From NCBI GenBank assembly GCA_025267735.1, contig CM046304.1:8246001-8310000 (forward strand): 64,000 nucleotides of DNA, in the 5' to 3' direction. This document shows positions 22,757 through 34,500 of the stretch, one piece after another. Each line of letters begins with the position of its first letter. Within the stretch, counting starts at the first letter, position 1. Source of the DNA: Mactra quadrangularis (Eukaryota > Mollusca > Bivalvia > Venerida > Mactridae). A model generated the notes under the pieces. The model was not told the origin of the DNA. It saw only the letters and a program-made list of their open reading frames with translations, and made no database searches. A program made the position numbers and the translations under genes.

Positions 22757-23287
22757 TTACTATAGTAAGATTTCTTTCACCTTACGAAGGTCACGGCGCT
22801 AACCTTTGTAAATATGGGCTAACCCATTATAAAAGAGGTTGTTCGGAAGTTTTATTCTCCGAGGATTTATTTCCCTTGGTCAATGTTAAATTGTAATCAT
22901 ATTTATAACTTCAATTATCGAAAGACGGCTTAGCACAGTGGATACAGCTGCGTCTAAAAACGTTTTTGACACAGTGGTCTGTGGTTATATAATATAAGTA
23001 AATATATTACATTTTTGACAATTTTTCGCGTGCTTACATGTTTCAGGCATGATGACCTAACTAACACTTTAAAATCATTTGGGTCGTTATATACACTCTT
23101 TGTGTGCACGAGATTCACGAGGGAGAAAAACTTGGATAATTTATATAATACCGACACCATATTATAAGTAATTGTAATTAACACTTGCTAGTATTGTATT
23201 GCACACCTGTTCACCGCATTCGGATCTTCTTCATGAATATTCAATGCACTTTGACCTTCGTAAGGTGAATGAAATCTTACTATAGTA
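22757..23287. mobile_element. 530-bp MITE with about 35-bp terminal inverted repeats
   Basis: The left end, TACTATAGTAAGATTTC...CACCTTACGAAGGTCA, is matched inverted at the right end (TGACCTTCGTAAGGTG...GAAATCTTACTATAGTA). TA dinucleotides flank both ends, consistent with a Tc1/mariner-type target. The interior has no credible gene. Confidence 0.8.
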
Positions 23288-23760
23288 TACAGGAGAGGCC
23301 CTACTAACAAAATTGTGGGGCCCTGAAAGGGGTCACCCATTACAATTATAAGCAGTGCTTAGTTTTGTGTAAATATTTATCTATTAAATAAACAAATTAA
23401 ATTTTCTTCACTCATGATGAGTACAATTATGTCAGTAACTTTTTTTCAATATTTAATTTGAATTGTTATTAACGCTCAGGGAAGGTTTTTTAAGAAAACA
23501 AAACACAAAAACAATAAATGACCAGTAAAATTACTCTTTTCGTTTTATTTTAATATTATTTAAAGTATTTTGAATGGGTAATTTTGTGTAGTTAGCTATC
23601 ATGTTCTTTTATAGAAATAAATCGCAAAACAAATTATGATCACATGAGGTCAAAACAAGGGGAAATTTATGTAAATTTTGAATATATAATTTTCTGTATT
23701 GGTTGTAAAGGATTCTAATGTTAATAGTACTGGGGACAAAGATTTATCTCAACATCAGTA
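23288..23760 (+). repeat. Interspersed repeat 'aggccctactaac', copy 2
   Basis: Direct counterpart of 17866-18340: same order of 'gagaggccct', 'ggggccctgaaaggggtcaccc', 'gatgagtacaa', 'gtattttgaatgggtaattt' and 'acatgaggtcaaaacaaggggaaa'. It begins directly at the MITE edge and lacks the first bases of copy 1, which instead sit at 18409 on the other side of the LINE. Confidence 0.7.
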
Positions 23761-23807
23761 ACATTCAACAACTAAAGTACATTATAATACAATGACTAAG
23801 TTTCTTT

Positions 23808-24045
23808 AATCAGGCGCGTAGGAGCAGGTGCCGCGGCCCCAATATTCTGGCAAGCAGCGGCAATAGGGCCGCGAATTAATTTTTCCATGACACATATTGA
23901 ACATCTTGAGATCTCATTATAATACAAATATTTACTCTTAAACAGGCGGTACTGAAAGTGCTGGAAATCGAGTTTCAGAGGCTAACATTCAGAAAAAAGT
24001 TTGACCTGCCGGTGGGGACACTCCTCTCGTACAAATGCTTATGAT
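23808..24045 (+). repeat. GC-rich repeat-like fragment
   Basis: Two islands, 'aggagcaggtgccgcggccc...ggcaagcagcggcaatagg' (23817-23875) and 'gaaagtgctggaaatcgag...gacctgccggtggggacactcctctcg' (23954-24032), stand out from the AT-rich surroundings. The second follows an acceptor-like 'ctcttaaacag' and is open to a stop (VLKVLEIEFQRLTFRKKF..., TGA at 24043-24045). I recall similar wording in mollusc repeats, so I favour a repeat over an exon. Confidence 0.35.
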
Positions 24046-24257
24046 TAACATTTAAGAGACACATCTATAGACTAAATAAACCACCAGTGTTACTAAGTGA
24101 CTTCCTTCAGATTTAACATCATAGTATCCTGTAGGGTAGAGTAAGCATAAAAAAGTTTCAGACGGATCTTGAACACATGTACACTGTTTCTTGCATTTCA
24201 TACTTTTGATTTCACTAGGGTAATTCATTTTATGGATTCTTGACAAGTTTGAAAGTC

Positions 24258-26140
24258 TATGAACACTGTAAATCGAAACGTTAAACTAATGAACACCATT
24301 TGAACACCAAAATGCAACAGATATTGAACGCGTCCATTCGTTCAAAACATGTTCTAAACTTTAACACTTGGTGTTTAAAGAGGAACGCCTTTAGAACACA
24401 GGCGTTCAGTAATTGAACGGCATGTATTCAATATCTGAACGCTTTACGTGTTCAGAAATTTAACGTTGGGACGTTCAAATCCAATGCAATAGATATTGAA
24501 CACTTTGAACATGTTTAAAGGAAAGGCGTTCATATTTTGAACACTAGTTGAACATTTGATATTTCCAAATAGAACATACAGGCGTTCAATTATTTTATGC
24601 GTTCAAACTGTAAGTGTTCAATAACAAGGGTTGTGGTTCATATATTTAAACCTTTCTTCTTCATTTCTACCAGCAACTGATTGAAAGAATTAACAAAACA
24701 TAACATAATAGCACTTTATCTACCCATGTAGGCTATATTGATACCCATGAATTTACTTTAGTAACTTTTAATAAAATATCTATAAGTTTTAGACAAAGAA
24801 AGTGTATAGACCGAGTGCAACACTGCTCTAAATTAATTATTTTCAAAAGTTGCTTCTCTATATAAAGAGACAAATGTCTGCAGTCATTTCAAGGTATAAT
24901 ATATTTCAACATTGTTCATTGCATTCCAATTGAAAGTTGATCGAAACCGAAAGTAGAATTGGAAAGTTAATTAGATCTATTAAAAAAACTTTAAATTGTT
25001 GCATTGTTAATCTATGATGACATCTTTCAGGAATCGCTTGGTTTTCCTCGCAACTTCTTGTCGGCAAAGTCTGGAGTCTCATTTAGAAGTGTTTCTAAGT
25101 GATCAGAACTTCTGTTTTTTTCCTTCATCTTTTTTGTTCCTAAATAAATGAAACATAACAAGCTTGACACACATTGAATAGTGATTAAGAAATAAATGGC
25201 AGTAAAATTCTCACGCTTATAATTGCAAAACATCAATATGCAATGATGTTGGATAGTTTTGCATTAGTAAAATAGTGAACAGTTTAGCACATAATATTGA
25301 AAGTAAACATTGATAGTGTGAACACCAGTGTTCAATTTTGAATGCCGTTGCGTTCAAATTTTAAATTCTGAACGCGTCTGGTCACATAATTTGTAAATCT
25401 GATAAATACAAATACATAGGGCATACAACCAAATGTTATCATCTAACATGCACAATTTCAAAGCCCAAAACTTAATACCTTTGTAGACCTTCAAGTAAAT
25501 AGTAAGCCCAAGGCACCAACTTTCCGAAGCTCGTTATATATGTTTTCGCGATCTGAAACATAAAAGTCGGACTACTAACTTAATATGACAGTATTCACGA
25601 ATAAATTGTATAATAATTCAAAATATAATGCACATTTATACGAGTCGTGAAATCTAGGACAGCAAAAACCAGTAAAACGTGAATAATATCGAAAAAATAA
25701 ATAGTCACCTGCTTTTGTTCTAAAGAAATCTCGAAGGTCGTTGCAAACAATCCCACAATGCGTTTCAACATAATCTATTTTTAGACTCACGCGCCCGAAT
25801 TAAACGCATATAACGTTCAGCTTTTAACACTGTTTAAACGGCAGTGTTCAAAAGTTTTTTGTCGAAACAGTTTTTGACATCGAAATCAAATTTTTTGTAA
25901 TATATTTACAAAAGCTAAGCTGGAAAAGAAAGTAAAATTTCTTCAAATGATATTTCTGTCGAAAATTACTTTATCTAAAGATATTTATTTTTAAACACCA
26001 AAAATGTTCATGTCTTGGTGTTCAAGTTTAGAACACTTGCGAATACAAAAAATAACAATTATATAATTATATTTTAACACTTAAGTGTCCAATTTTGAAT
26101 GCCGTTGCGTTCAAATTCTAAATCCTGAACGCGTCTGGAC
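24258..26140. repeat. Tract 3: dense GCGTTCAA / TTGAACGC motif
   Basis: About 20 occurrences of GTTCA(A) or its complement, often as GCGTTC/GAACGC or GAACAC, lie in 24258-24640 in both orientations. Further clusters lie at 25318-25385, 25797-25860 and 26005-26140. A 52-bp phrase (attttgaatgccgttgcgtt ... gaacgcgtctgg) is directly repeated at about 25329 and 26087. The rest is AT-rich and stop-rich. Confidence 0.6.
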
Positions 26141-26149
26141 GCGTCATTG

Positions 26150-28300
26150 TAGAAATATGTGATGTATGAATGTATAAAGCCGACTGACCATTTAGCTGTG
26201 GCAGTGATCAAGAAATTTGGCTATGGCAGGCAATTTCCATAACAATATTACAACAAATAAAATTAGTAGATTTTTAAACACGTCTTCAAATGTAGTTATA
26301 CTCTCGATTTTTTCGGCAGATGTAATCCTAGCTGTAATTCTTTACTATAGTTATTTTTGAGCAATGCTAAAACTTGTGAATATTTCTTTTATTTTATAAG
26401 GTTTACAAAAATACTTAAGTACGGTAAGTTCGCTTAACATGATTTTACAAAAGGGTCTAAATCTCTTACACTCGCTTAGAGATAGAAAAGTCTAAGCTTC
26501 GAACCCATTCAGGGTCAATGTTTATTTCTTTATGCAAGAAATGTGTCTGCTTTTCTTCAATCTACTCAGCTGTAAAAGGGTACCTTTCAGGGTTGTGTTT
26601 TTCCCTTTGCCACATAGACTTCCTACCAAATGAAGTGAAAGGTTCCTCAAGTAGATTGATAAATTTATACTAGTACCTGTGATTATAGCAGTAAAGTCAG
26701 TGAGCATTTGAAAGGATGGAATTTAGACTACAAAATGCTATAACTATTACCATACTTTGTTGAATAGTCAAATAAATTTTACCAATCTTAATGAAGAAAT
26801 GTCGTGCTTTTGGGGATGGATATAATTATTTGATATATAAAAAAGGCCTCTTAAATTGTTCTCTTTATAATATATAATATACTCATTGTTTTATTGTAAG
26901 ATATAGATCAATAATGAAGTATGTTTAAAATTATTTGTAAATCAAACACAGTATACAAATGTACATATTTGTTTTATTAATACTTTGAGCTTCAAGGGTA
27001 TGACATCCGTGTACTGCATGGTCTCTTACAGGACTTTAATTTTATTTTGTAAAATGGTGATATTAGACTAATATTAAAACATGATCACATACTGGTTTAG
27101 AACTTGAAATGGACTTAAGGCAGTGGTGCCTAGGATGTTATATTATCAAAACTCTCAATACATAACAGAAATATGATATTGTAAAATTTAGGACGAAAGA
27201 AATGTCGTATAGTCGTTTAGTAATAAAGGCCTTAAACGGTAATGAATATAATAATTATCCATGTTCAATCATAATAACTCTCTTAATTGGGTACCATTTA
27301 ACCATACTTCATCCTTTCTCGTATATGTTGTATGCCGAATTGTTGAAATTTAACACACTTGTAATGACAGCATAAGCTTTAATAAAAAACCAACATGGTT
27401 ATATATAGACCTTTTTTCGGCGTAGCTGTCTAAGCTGGATTTTGATCAACATTTCTGTATAATGACGTCTCTGGGATTTCGGAAATCCGCCGTTCTATTG
27501 GATGATTTTATAAGCACTGAGAATGACGTACGGGGGAAACAGAGAAAACCCCCTCTTCGATTGGATGGCCCTGACACGCGCGAAAAAATAAAGGCCACAC
27601 TATTGTAATGCAGTGTTTTACGAAATTTTGCTTCGTTCGTAGATTATTTTTTTTGGGTAGACTTCTATTGCTTTCCAAAGTGTTTTTTTATTTTGTAACA
27701 ATAAAAAGTTACGTGTCAAACACAATATTTTATGGGTAAAATGAATTACGTCTCCAGATGTGAACCGGTTTCTAGTAAAAAGTCTGACACATTACCCAAT
27801 AATTATTAAATTAGCCTCACTACGTCCAGTTTCCGGGGTTTACACTTTGAGAGTCACAGCTCCACATATAGACCAGTTCATTGTTATTGTTATGATGTCT
27901 ATAAATAGTAACAAGGAGCTGATAAAGACTACAGGTAACCGTTCGCTGGTTGGCAAGAAATGATAGCGAGTAAATACAATGAAAACACAGTAATTTTAAA
28001 ATTGCAATTACTAAGTCATTTTTCATCAAACAATTTTGCATTTTATATCACTAGAAAGGTCTTGAAATTCATATTTTGAATATCTAAAAATTATTTGTCA
28101 AAAAGAATTGTTTTTTGTTGGCGAGTGTTTTAATGATCTGCCCTATGAAACATTTAATATTCATAGCTCGAAGAGGTATGTTTAATCAATTTAATCGTGC
28201 GGTTAAAGTGCTACTAGGGTATCAGTATTTTTTGTGAGCCACAAAATAAGAAATCTAGATGAATCGGTCTAGTAAACGCAGTTGTACCCCTTGTATATAA
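26150..28300. other. Intronic AT-rich DNA, nothing assigned
   Basis: No convincing exon or repeat, except a GC-richer patch at 27460-27590 (gacgtctctgggatttcgg, ccccctcttcgattggatgg). A short frame near 28120-28180 (NDLPYETFNIHSSKR) ends at a GTATGT donor-like site and could belong with the protease-like fragment downstream. Confidence 0.3.
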
Positions 28301-28313
28301 GTATATTAAAGGT

Positions 28314-28556
28314 ATGTTGGAAAAATCAAAGGGAGGTAACTTGACAATTCCCTGTGGTTATCAGTGTACGGCAATTGCATTGGCTGTCATATTGTTTACG
28401 GTAGGCAATTATGTGCCAAGTCTGCGAAACTGGTCTGCAAATGTTGTTGATGAAGTGATGATGCGTGGTCACAACTTGTATGAGCAAATACTAACGGAAT
28501 CTGGCAATCCATCACCACGTCAAAAAATAGGTTTTAACATTAGTGGTCCTATGTAA
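28314..28556 (+). pseudogene. Fragment resembling C76/OTU-type cysteine protease
   Basis: An 80-codon frame with CGYQCTAIALAVILF, then W and a VDEVMMRGHNLYEQIL block. This arrangement (a Cys in G-x-QCTA-x-A followed by a D/E-G-x-x-LY helix) resembles the N-terminal catalytic region of tegument-type (MEROPS C76) cysteine proteases. Those are found in multidomain, transposon-associated proteins of fish and molluscs (recalled). It stops at 28554-28556, too short for a complete protease, and no His/Asp partner is visible. A repeat end (palindrome agggccctttgggccct, 28601-28617) follows. Assignment is tentative. Confidence 0.35.
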
Positions 28557-28874
28557 ATGGCTCTTCTGTGACCTTTGACCTTTTCCTCAGGTGAGCACCC
28601 AGGGCCCTTTGGGCCCTCTTGTTTTTAAATCGACGCCGTTTGTCTTTTTAAAGACATTTCTTGTTAAAATTACTTAAGTTTCACGTTATAAAATTACCCC
28701 AGTTAGGGCATCAACTATAAGAAATAAGTATTATTTTTTATAATCGTCATTTTGAATGTACGTGTCTTATAAAGTAAGTTTTATTAATGAGTTTAAATAG
28801 ATTAAAGTGTATATTGGCATACTTGGTAGTTATTTATTTCGAGTTTAATACATAAACCCCTTCGGAGGCCTCAT

Positions 28875-29638
28875 GTGTTTCATAAACGTGGTCTCCATTT
28901 CCTACACTTGAATGTTAGAAGTTTACTTCCCAAGATTGATGAAATTAGATTACTAGCCAGCAACTGTAAAGCTGCATGTATTTGTTTGACTGGAACTTGG
29001 TTAGATGACAGTGTGTTCAACTCGAAGATTTCAATTGATAATTACAACATAGTGAGAAATGATAGAAATAGACATGGAGGCGATGTTCTTATTTATATTC
29101 GAAATGACTTTTCTTTTAATCTTATTGAAAATCTACATAATAATGAACTTGAATCTATCTGGATTGAACTACTTCTTCAGAAAACTAAACCTATTATATG
29201 TGGTTGTCTCTATAGACCTCAAAAACAGATGATTTTTTATGATTTAATGGAAAATCTTTGCTTGTTGAATTCATGTTTTAATGAAAAAGAATGTATTGTA
29301 TTGGGTGATCTTGCACTGATGTTTCTAACTCAAACAGCAATAGTTTAAATAAGTCTTATAAGTATTTCATTGATATGTTTAGTTTTACTCAATTGATATC
29401 TGATTTTACAAGAATCTGTGATAAATCATCTTCTATTATTGATCTTATTTTAGTATCTGATGAATGTAAAATTTCACAGAGTGGCGTTTTAAATGTTGGT
29501 AGAAGTGACCATTCTGCTGTGTTCTGTACTAGGAAAGTAACAAAAGAGGCTATAAATAAGCATAAAAACATCAAAGTAAGATCACTCAAAAAACAAATAC
29601 TCAAAAGATTCATTCTTGGCCAATTTAATAAATACTGA
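28875..29638 (+). pseudogene. CR1-like LINE endonuclease
   Basis: The first part (28875-29348) gives LHLNVRSLLPKIDEI, CLTGTWLDDSV (canonical Glu of TETWL replaced by Gly), and CGCLYRPQ, then a damaged GDL block. The second (29375-29638) holds the SDH motif (GRSDHSAVF). A frameshift near 29330 separates them. The Glu-to-Gly change at a metal-binding position would itself abolish activity. Confidence 0.8.
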
Positions 29639-30934
29639 CGGGACATCCGTACTTTTGAGTAATGATGTAAATGAAGCATGGTCTAATTTTAAGTCTTTGT
29701 TTTTAGATGTCATAGACAATATTGCCCCAGTAAGGGAATTAAGAATCAAACAGATAACAGCACCTTTGATCACCAGTGAAATTTTAATTAGCATTCAAAA
29801 TAGGGATAAAGCATTTCAAACTTTCATTAAAGATAAAACTGATGAAAAGTTTAATAAATTTAAACAATTGAGAAATGCTACACAATATCAAATTAGTCCG
29901 GCTAAAAAGATTATTACAAGAAATCTATCATTGACAATCAAAATGATCCAAAATCCTTATGGAAATCTCTCAAAGATCTTGGAATGCCTTCTAACAAAAG
30001 TAACAAATCTACTTTTAACATTGGACTTAACATTGATAATAATGTTATTTTTAACAAATCTGATGTTGCAAACCAAGTTTTTCACCACAGTGGCTTCTGT
30101 TCTTGTTACAAAATTACCTGCTGTATTGGGCCAATATGGCAGATAATTTGTGGCTACATTTTATAGAGACCAAGGTGTTATTCTCAACAGTTACTCTTTT
30201 TCTTTAATTACTGAAAATAGTGTTTTCAAACATTTGAATAGACTAAGCTCTAGCAAAGCAACTGGTCTAGATAATATTCCTTGTCGTTTTATTAAAGATG
30301 GTGCTTCAGTCATTGCTTGTCCTCTAGCTCATAATATCAATTTGTCATTAATCCAAGGGGTAGTACCTGATGATCTTAAATCTGCCCGGGTTGTACCAAT
30401 ATATATTTATCAATTTTAAGTATTGTTTCAAAACATTTTGAAAGAATTGTTTATGAACAAGTAGAAATGAATCTAAATGATAAAAATCTATTATACAAGT
30501 TTCAATCTGGGTTCAGAACATCATATTTACATGATTTTATCAGGTTTAAGTTGGACAAAGGTTTTTATGTAGGGATGTCTTTACTTGATCTGCAGAAGGC
30601 TTTTATTACTGTAGATCATTCTATTTTATTAAGCGAATTAGGACTTTTAGGTTTTAACACTGATGTAGTTAATTGGTTTAGATCATATCTATCTGGTCGT
30701 GTTCAATACACTGACATTAACCATACTCTGTCATCCCCTTCTACTGTAACCTGTGGTGTACCACAAGGCTCTATACTAGGGCCTCTTTTGTTTTTAATTT
30801 ATATTAATGATATGGCTGGTACTGTTAAAAGTAAACTTTTATTGTATGCAGATGATTCTGCCATCTTAGTGTCCAGTAAATGCAAATTCGACTCTGAATT
30901 GAAAGACTATTGTCCTATGACATGCAAACTGTGA
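29616..30934 (+). pseudogene. CR1-like LINE reverse transcriptase
   Basis: The linker 29616-30146 precedes the RT finger region (30150-30419, SSSKATGLDNIPCRFIKDGA). Another shift with a short deletion leads to the palm domain (30467-30934): QSGFRTSY, SLLDLQKAF, CGVPQGSILGPLLF and LLYADDSAILVS. The catalytic ADD is intact, but the gene is split into at least three frames. Confidence 0.85.
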
Positions 30935-31094
30935 GTAACTGGCTAGTGGATAATAAATTATCATTACACCTTGGTAAAACAGACACTGTTTTATTTGGCT
31001 CTAAACCGAGGTTAAAGAAATGTTCTGAACTTGATATTTTTGCAATGGTATAAAACTTAAAACAACCAACTCAGTTAAATATCTTGGTGTATTA

Positions 31095-31601
31095 TTGGAC
31101 CAGTCTTTAAACTTTAACATGATGGTAGCTACAATTATTAGAAAAGTCAATGCTAGGCTTAAATTTTTACACAGAAAAAGTAATTTTTTATCACTTTATG
31201 CTAAAAATCTCTTGGTTATGTCTCTTTTGCAATGCCATTTGGATTATGCTTGCTCTGTCTGGTATTTCAGTATTTCACAGTATCTTAAGAACAGACTCCA
31301 AATTACTCTAAATAAAATTATTAGATTTGTTTTAAATTTAGATTGCAGACAACACATATTTCAAGATCATTTTATTGAGCTAAATTGGTTACCTGTAGAA
31401 AAAAGAGTGAATCAGATTGTTTTAAACAATGTTTTTAAAATATTTATTGATATATCTCCTCCTTATTTACATGAGCATTTTATTCAGGCCAGTTCAGTTC
31501 ATAATCATTATACTAGATTTAGTTCTGAATCTTGTTTTAAAATTCCATCTGTAAAAGGTTTTGGAAAGAAGTCATTTGTGTACAATGGATGTTACCTGTA
31601 G
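31095..31601 (+). pseudogene. CR1-like LINE C-terminal region
   Basis: 168 codons after the RT: KVNARLKFLHRKSNF, LLQCHLDYACSVWYFSIS, then LNWLPVEKRVNQIVLNNVFKI and a stop at 31599-31601. This is the usual post-RT region of CR1-type ORF2. The frame differs from the RT palm frame, so another shift lies near 30934-31095. Confidence 0.75.
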
Positions 31602-31989
31602 AACCAGGCACCAACTGAAATAAAACATACCACTAATACTGAAACTTTAAAAAAACTAGTAAAAAAACATTATTTTACCAAGTTGTAATAAATTCTGTGA
31701 TATTTTATGCCCTTTGTTTGCCTGTGATAATCTTAATTTGATCTCTTATAGTCCCTTATTTTTACTTACTTTAGTCTTTCAAATGTTTTATGATAATTGG
31801 AAGTAAATTAGCGCGTGCCTTGCTAGGACATGTATTCATTTATTTAAGGAAATTCACATTTCCATTTTTGTGCTATCCTTAATAGATGAAAATATGTCCT
31901 AGTACAATGAATGTACTATAATACAGTATTATTTATATTCTTTGTTTTTACTGTTTTAATCATTCTTGTGCTATGTATATTATTATTAT

Positions 31990-32487
<498 letters not shown>

Positions 32488-32797
32488 ATTGCTGATTCTG
32501 GTGTATCTTCATAAATTAATTATTGAAGGCTTATTTTGAGAAAGTGTGATGCTTTTGTATAATTTCAAACAAAATATCTATCATTTTTTCAATAATATTA
32601 ATACATTATGCATAATTTAGGGCCATGGGACAAGTTCAAAGCAGATGCCTGGCCTCAGCTGCAAATAAACTGGTGAAAAGCTATTTTTGAGTGTACAAGA
32701 TACTTTCTTAGGCATATAAAATCATAAAACATATATTTTAATAACCATCTTAAACTTTTATAGAGATGACAATTTTAAAACTAAGTGCCTTTTTATG

Positions 32798-32945
32798 TGC
32801 CCCTTTTGGGCCCCTTTTAGGCAAGATACAAGGCCCCTCATGATTGTCTGCTGGGCTAATATTGATCAGGATGACTTAAAGTAACACCTTACCAAATTTG
32901 GTGCTTTAATCACAATTTGCACAATTGTTTCACTTACACACATAA
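32798..32945 (-). repeat. Interspersed repeat, copy 3 (inverted)
   Basis: The complement carries 'gcacaaattgtgattaaagcaccaaa', 'aaggtgtta' and 'atgaggggcc', in the same order as 17805-17910. Only the 5' part of the family is present. Confidence 0.55.
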
Positions 32946-33509
32946 GTATGACGGTTAACTTATCCACCCAAAAGAATTTGAAAAAGCTATACAACATATC
33001 TTTTGGCATTATTAGATGCATGATACGTTTAGCTCCGGAAAACTATTAATCACTGTCACCAATGACTCATTTTCTTTATGAAACAAAATATTTTTTAAAT
33101 AACATCGTCAGTATACAGTTTCAGCACACTAATACCAGTCCACATATAATCATTGATATAGGTTACACCATTATTTTGTGCTAGAATCCTAAGCAACTAT
33201 GCTGAACAAACACAATTTGCCTAGCAATGATTGTAACTCACGCAAAGTAATCTTATTTTCCCTAACAATTATTAATGCAGTGATTTAAATATTTTAAGAC
33301 TTAAGAAAACGAGCACAGTAGTGGGCTCTACCAATTTCAACCGCGATATAAACCCCACAATTTTACTACAGACTTGCATGAATGATTCAACAAGTTTTGG
33401 ACAATGTAGCTAATAATAGCGACCAACAAAAAAGGAAGTAATGTGAGTTTGATCTAAGATTAAAATGGTCGAAATAAAACCATCAAGCCAATGAATTAGT
33501 AGCTATTTT

Positions 33510-33770
33510 TAAAATAGCACACAGCTTAGTGTGAGACCCATGGGAAGCATTTTATTATTGTAACATTTCCCCTCAATCTTATGATGTATCATTATTCAAA
33601 GATTACTTTATTCTTATACATGTTTGTTCATATATATTCCTTATGATGTATTGTCATAAATATTAATTTACATGTATGTATGTATAGTTGTTGCCGCCAA
33701 CTGACGGCAGAAAAGCACATATGTGCTTAATTGCTGAAATAAATATATTTGTATTTGTATTTGTTAAATG
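33510..33770 (+). mobile_element. 3' end of a truncated LINE
   Basis: A stretch ending 'gccgccaactgacggcagaaaagc...gctgaaataaat' followed by (ATTTGT)n at 33745-33765. A polyA-like AATAAA directly before a short tandem tail is characteristic of CR1/L2-type 3' ends. No coding part is attached; it could be the displaced end of the LINE at 28875 or a separate truncated copy. Confidence 0.45.
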
Positions 33771-33779
33771 AAAATCTAA

Positions 33780-34500
33780 GGCATGAATTGGAAAAAGTCG
33801 AAAGCAGATTAGTTATCAATTTTTGCCATAAATGCGCTTTGGTGTAAATAAAAAAACCCATTTTACAACATGGTAAAAATATGTACAAAAACACCCGGCA
33901 ATGGAATGGATCAGTACCATCCATTACACTGGAACCAACAGGATAAGATAAGTGCATGGAATATCTCCGAATACCACTGATATGGTAACCCAGTCAACAA
34001 TTAAGGGACCTTATCAATAGCTCAATCGGGGGCTTGTTAAACAAAAGTTCTACTCACAACAGCTATACTTCCTTAGATTTTTAACTCATTTAAATGCTAC
34101 TTAACAGCCATTCTCCAGAAATCGTTACCATTTTGAAAAGAACGTGTATCCAGGTCATATACTACTATAAACACAACGTGAAACAACACTTATTGTTATA
34201 ATCACTTGGAAATGTTAACTTAGAGTCTTGTTGCTAAAGTGGTACAGAAGAAATTTTGAAAACTTACGCCTTTTGGCAAAAATTTGCTAAGCAAAAACTT
34301 CAATAAGTAGAAAAATGCCGTGTCTCCAGCTCTATTTTTAATATTAAAATAAGTAATCTAAAGTTTGATTTTGCTTTTGATATGTATTTATTTACAATAT
34401 ATGTGTAATGAATTGTATGATTTTAAAGATATTTTACTTATACGAATATGAAATTCTAAGATTTTCCACATTTTTGGGTTGTCTCCAAAACAGTCCTATG
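33780..34500. other. Intronic AT-rich DNA
   Basis: Nothing recognised. 'tgtctccagctct' at 34320 and 'tgtctccaaaacagtcc' at 34482 resemble the lead-ins of tracts 1 and 5. Confidence 0.35.

Larger units (their letters stand above)
28875..31700 (+). mobile_element. CR1-like LINE, broken, plus strand
   Basis: In order: endonuclease (28875-29638), linker and RT N-terminus (29616-30419), RT core (30467-30934) and C-terminal region (31095-31601), separated by frameshifts and small deletions. Motif style (LHFLHLNVRSLLPKIDEI, LLYADDSAILVS, CGVPQGSILGPLLFLIYINDM) is that of CR1-type elements. ORF1 is absent (5' truncation). The 3' boundary is not certain. It lies in the long channel intron in sense orientation. 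Confidence 0.85.
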
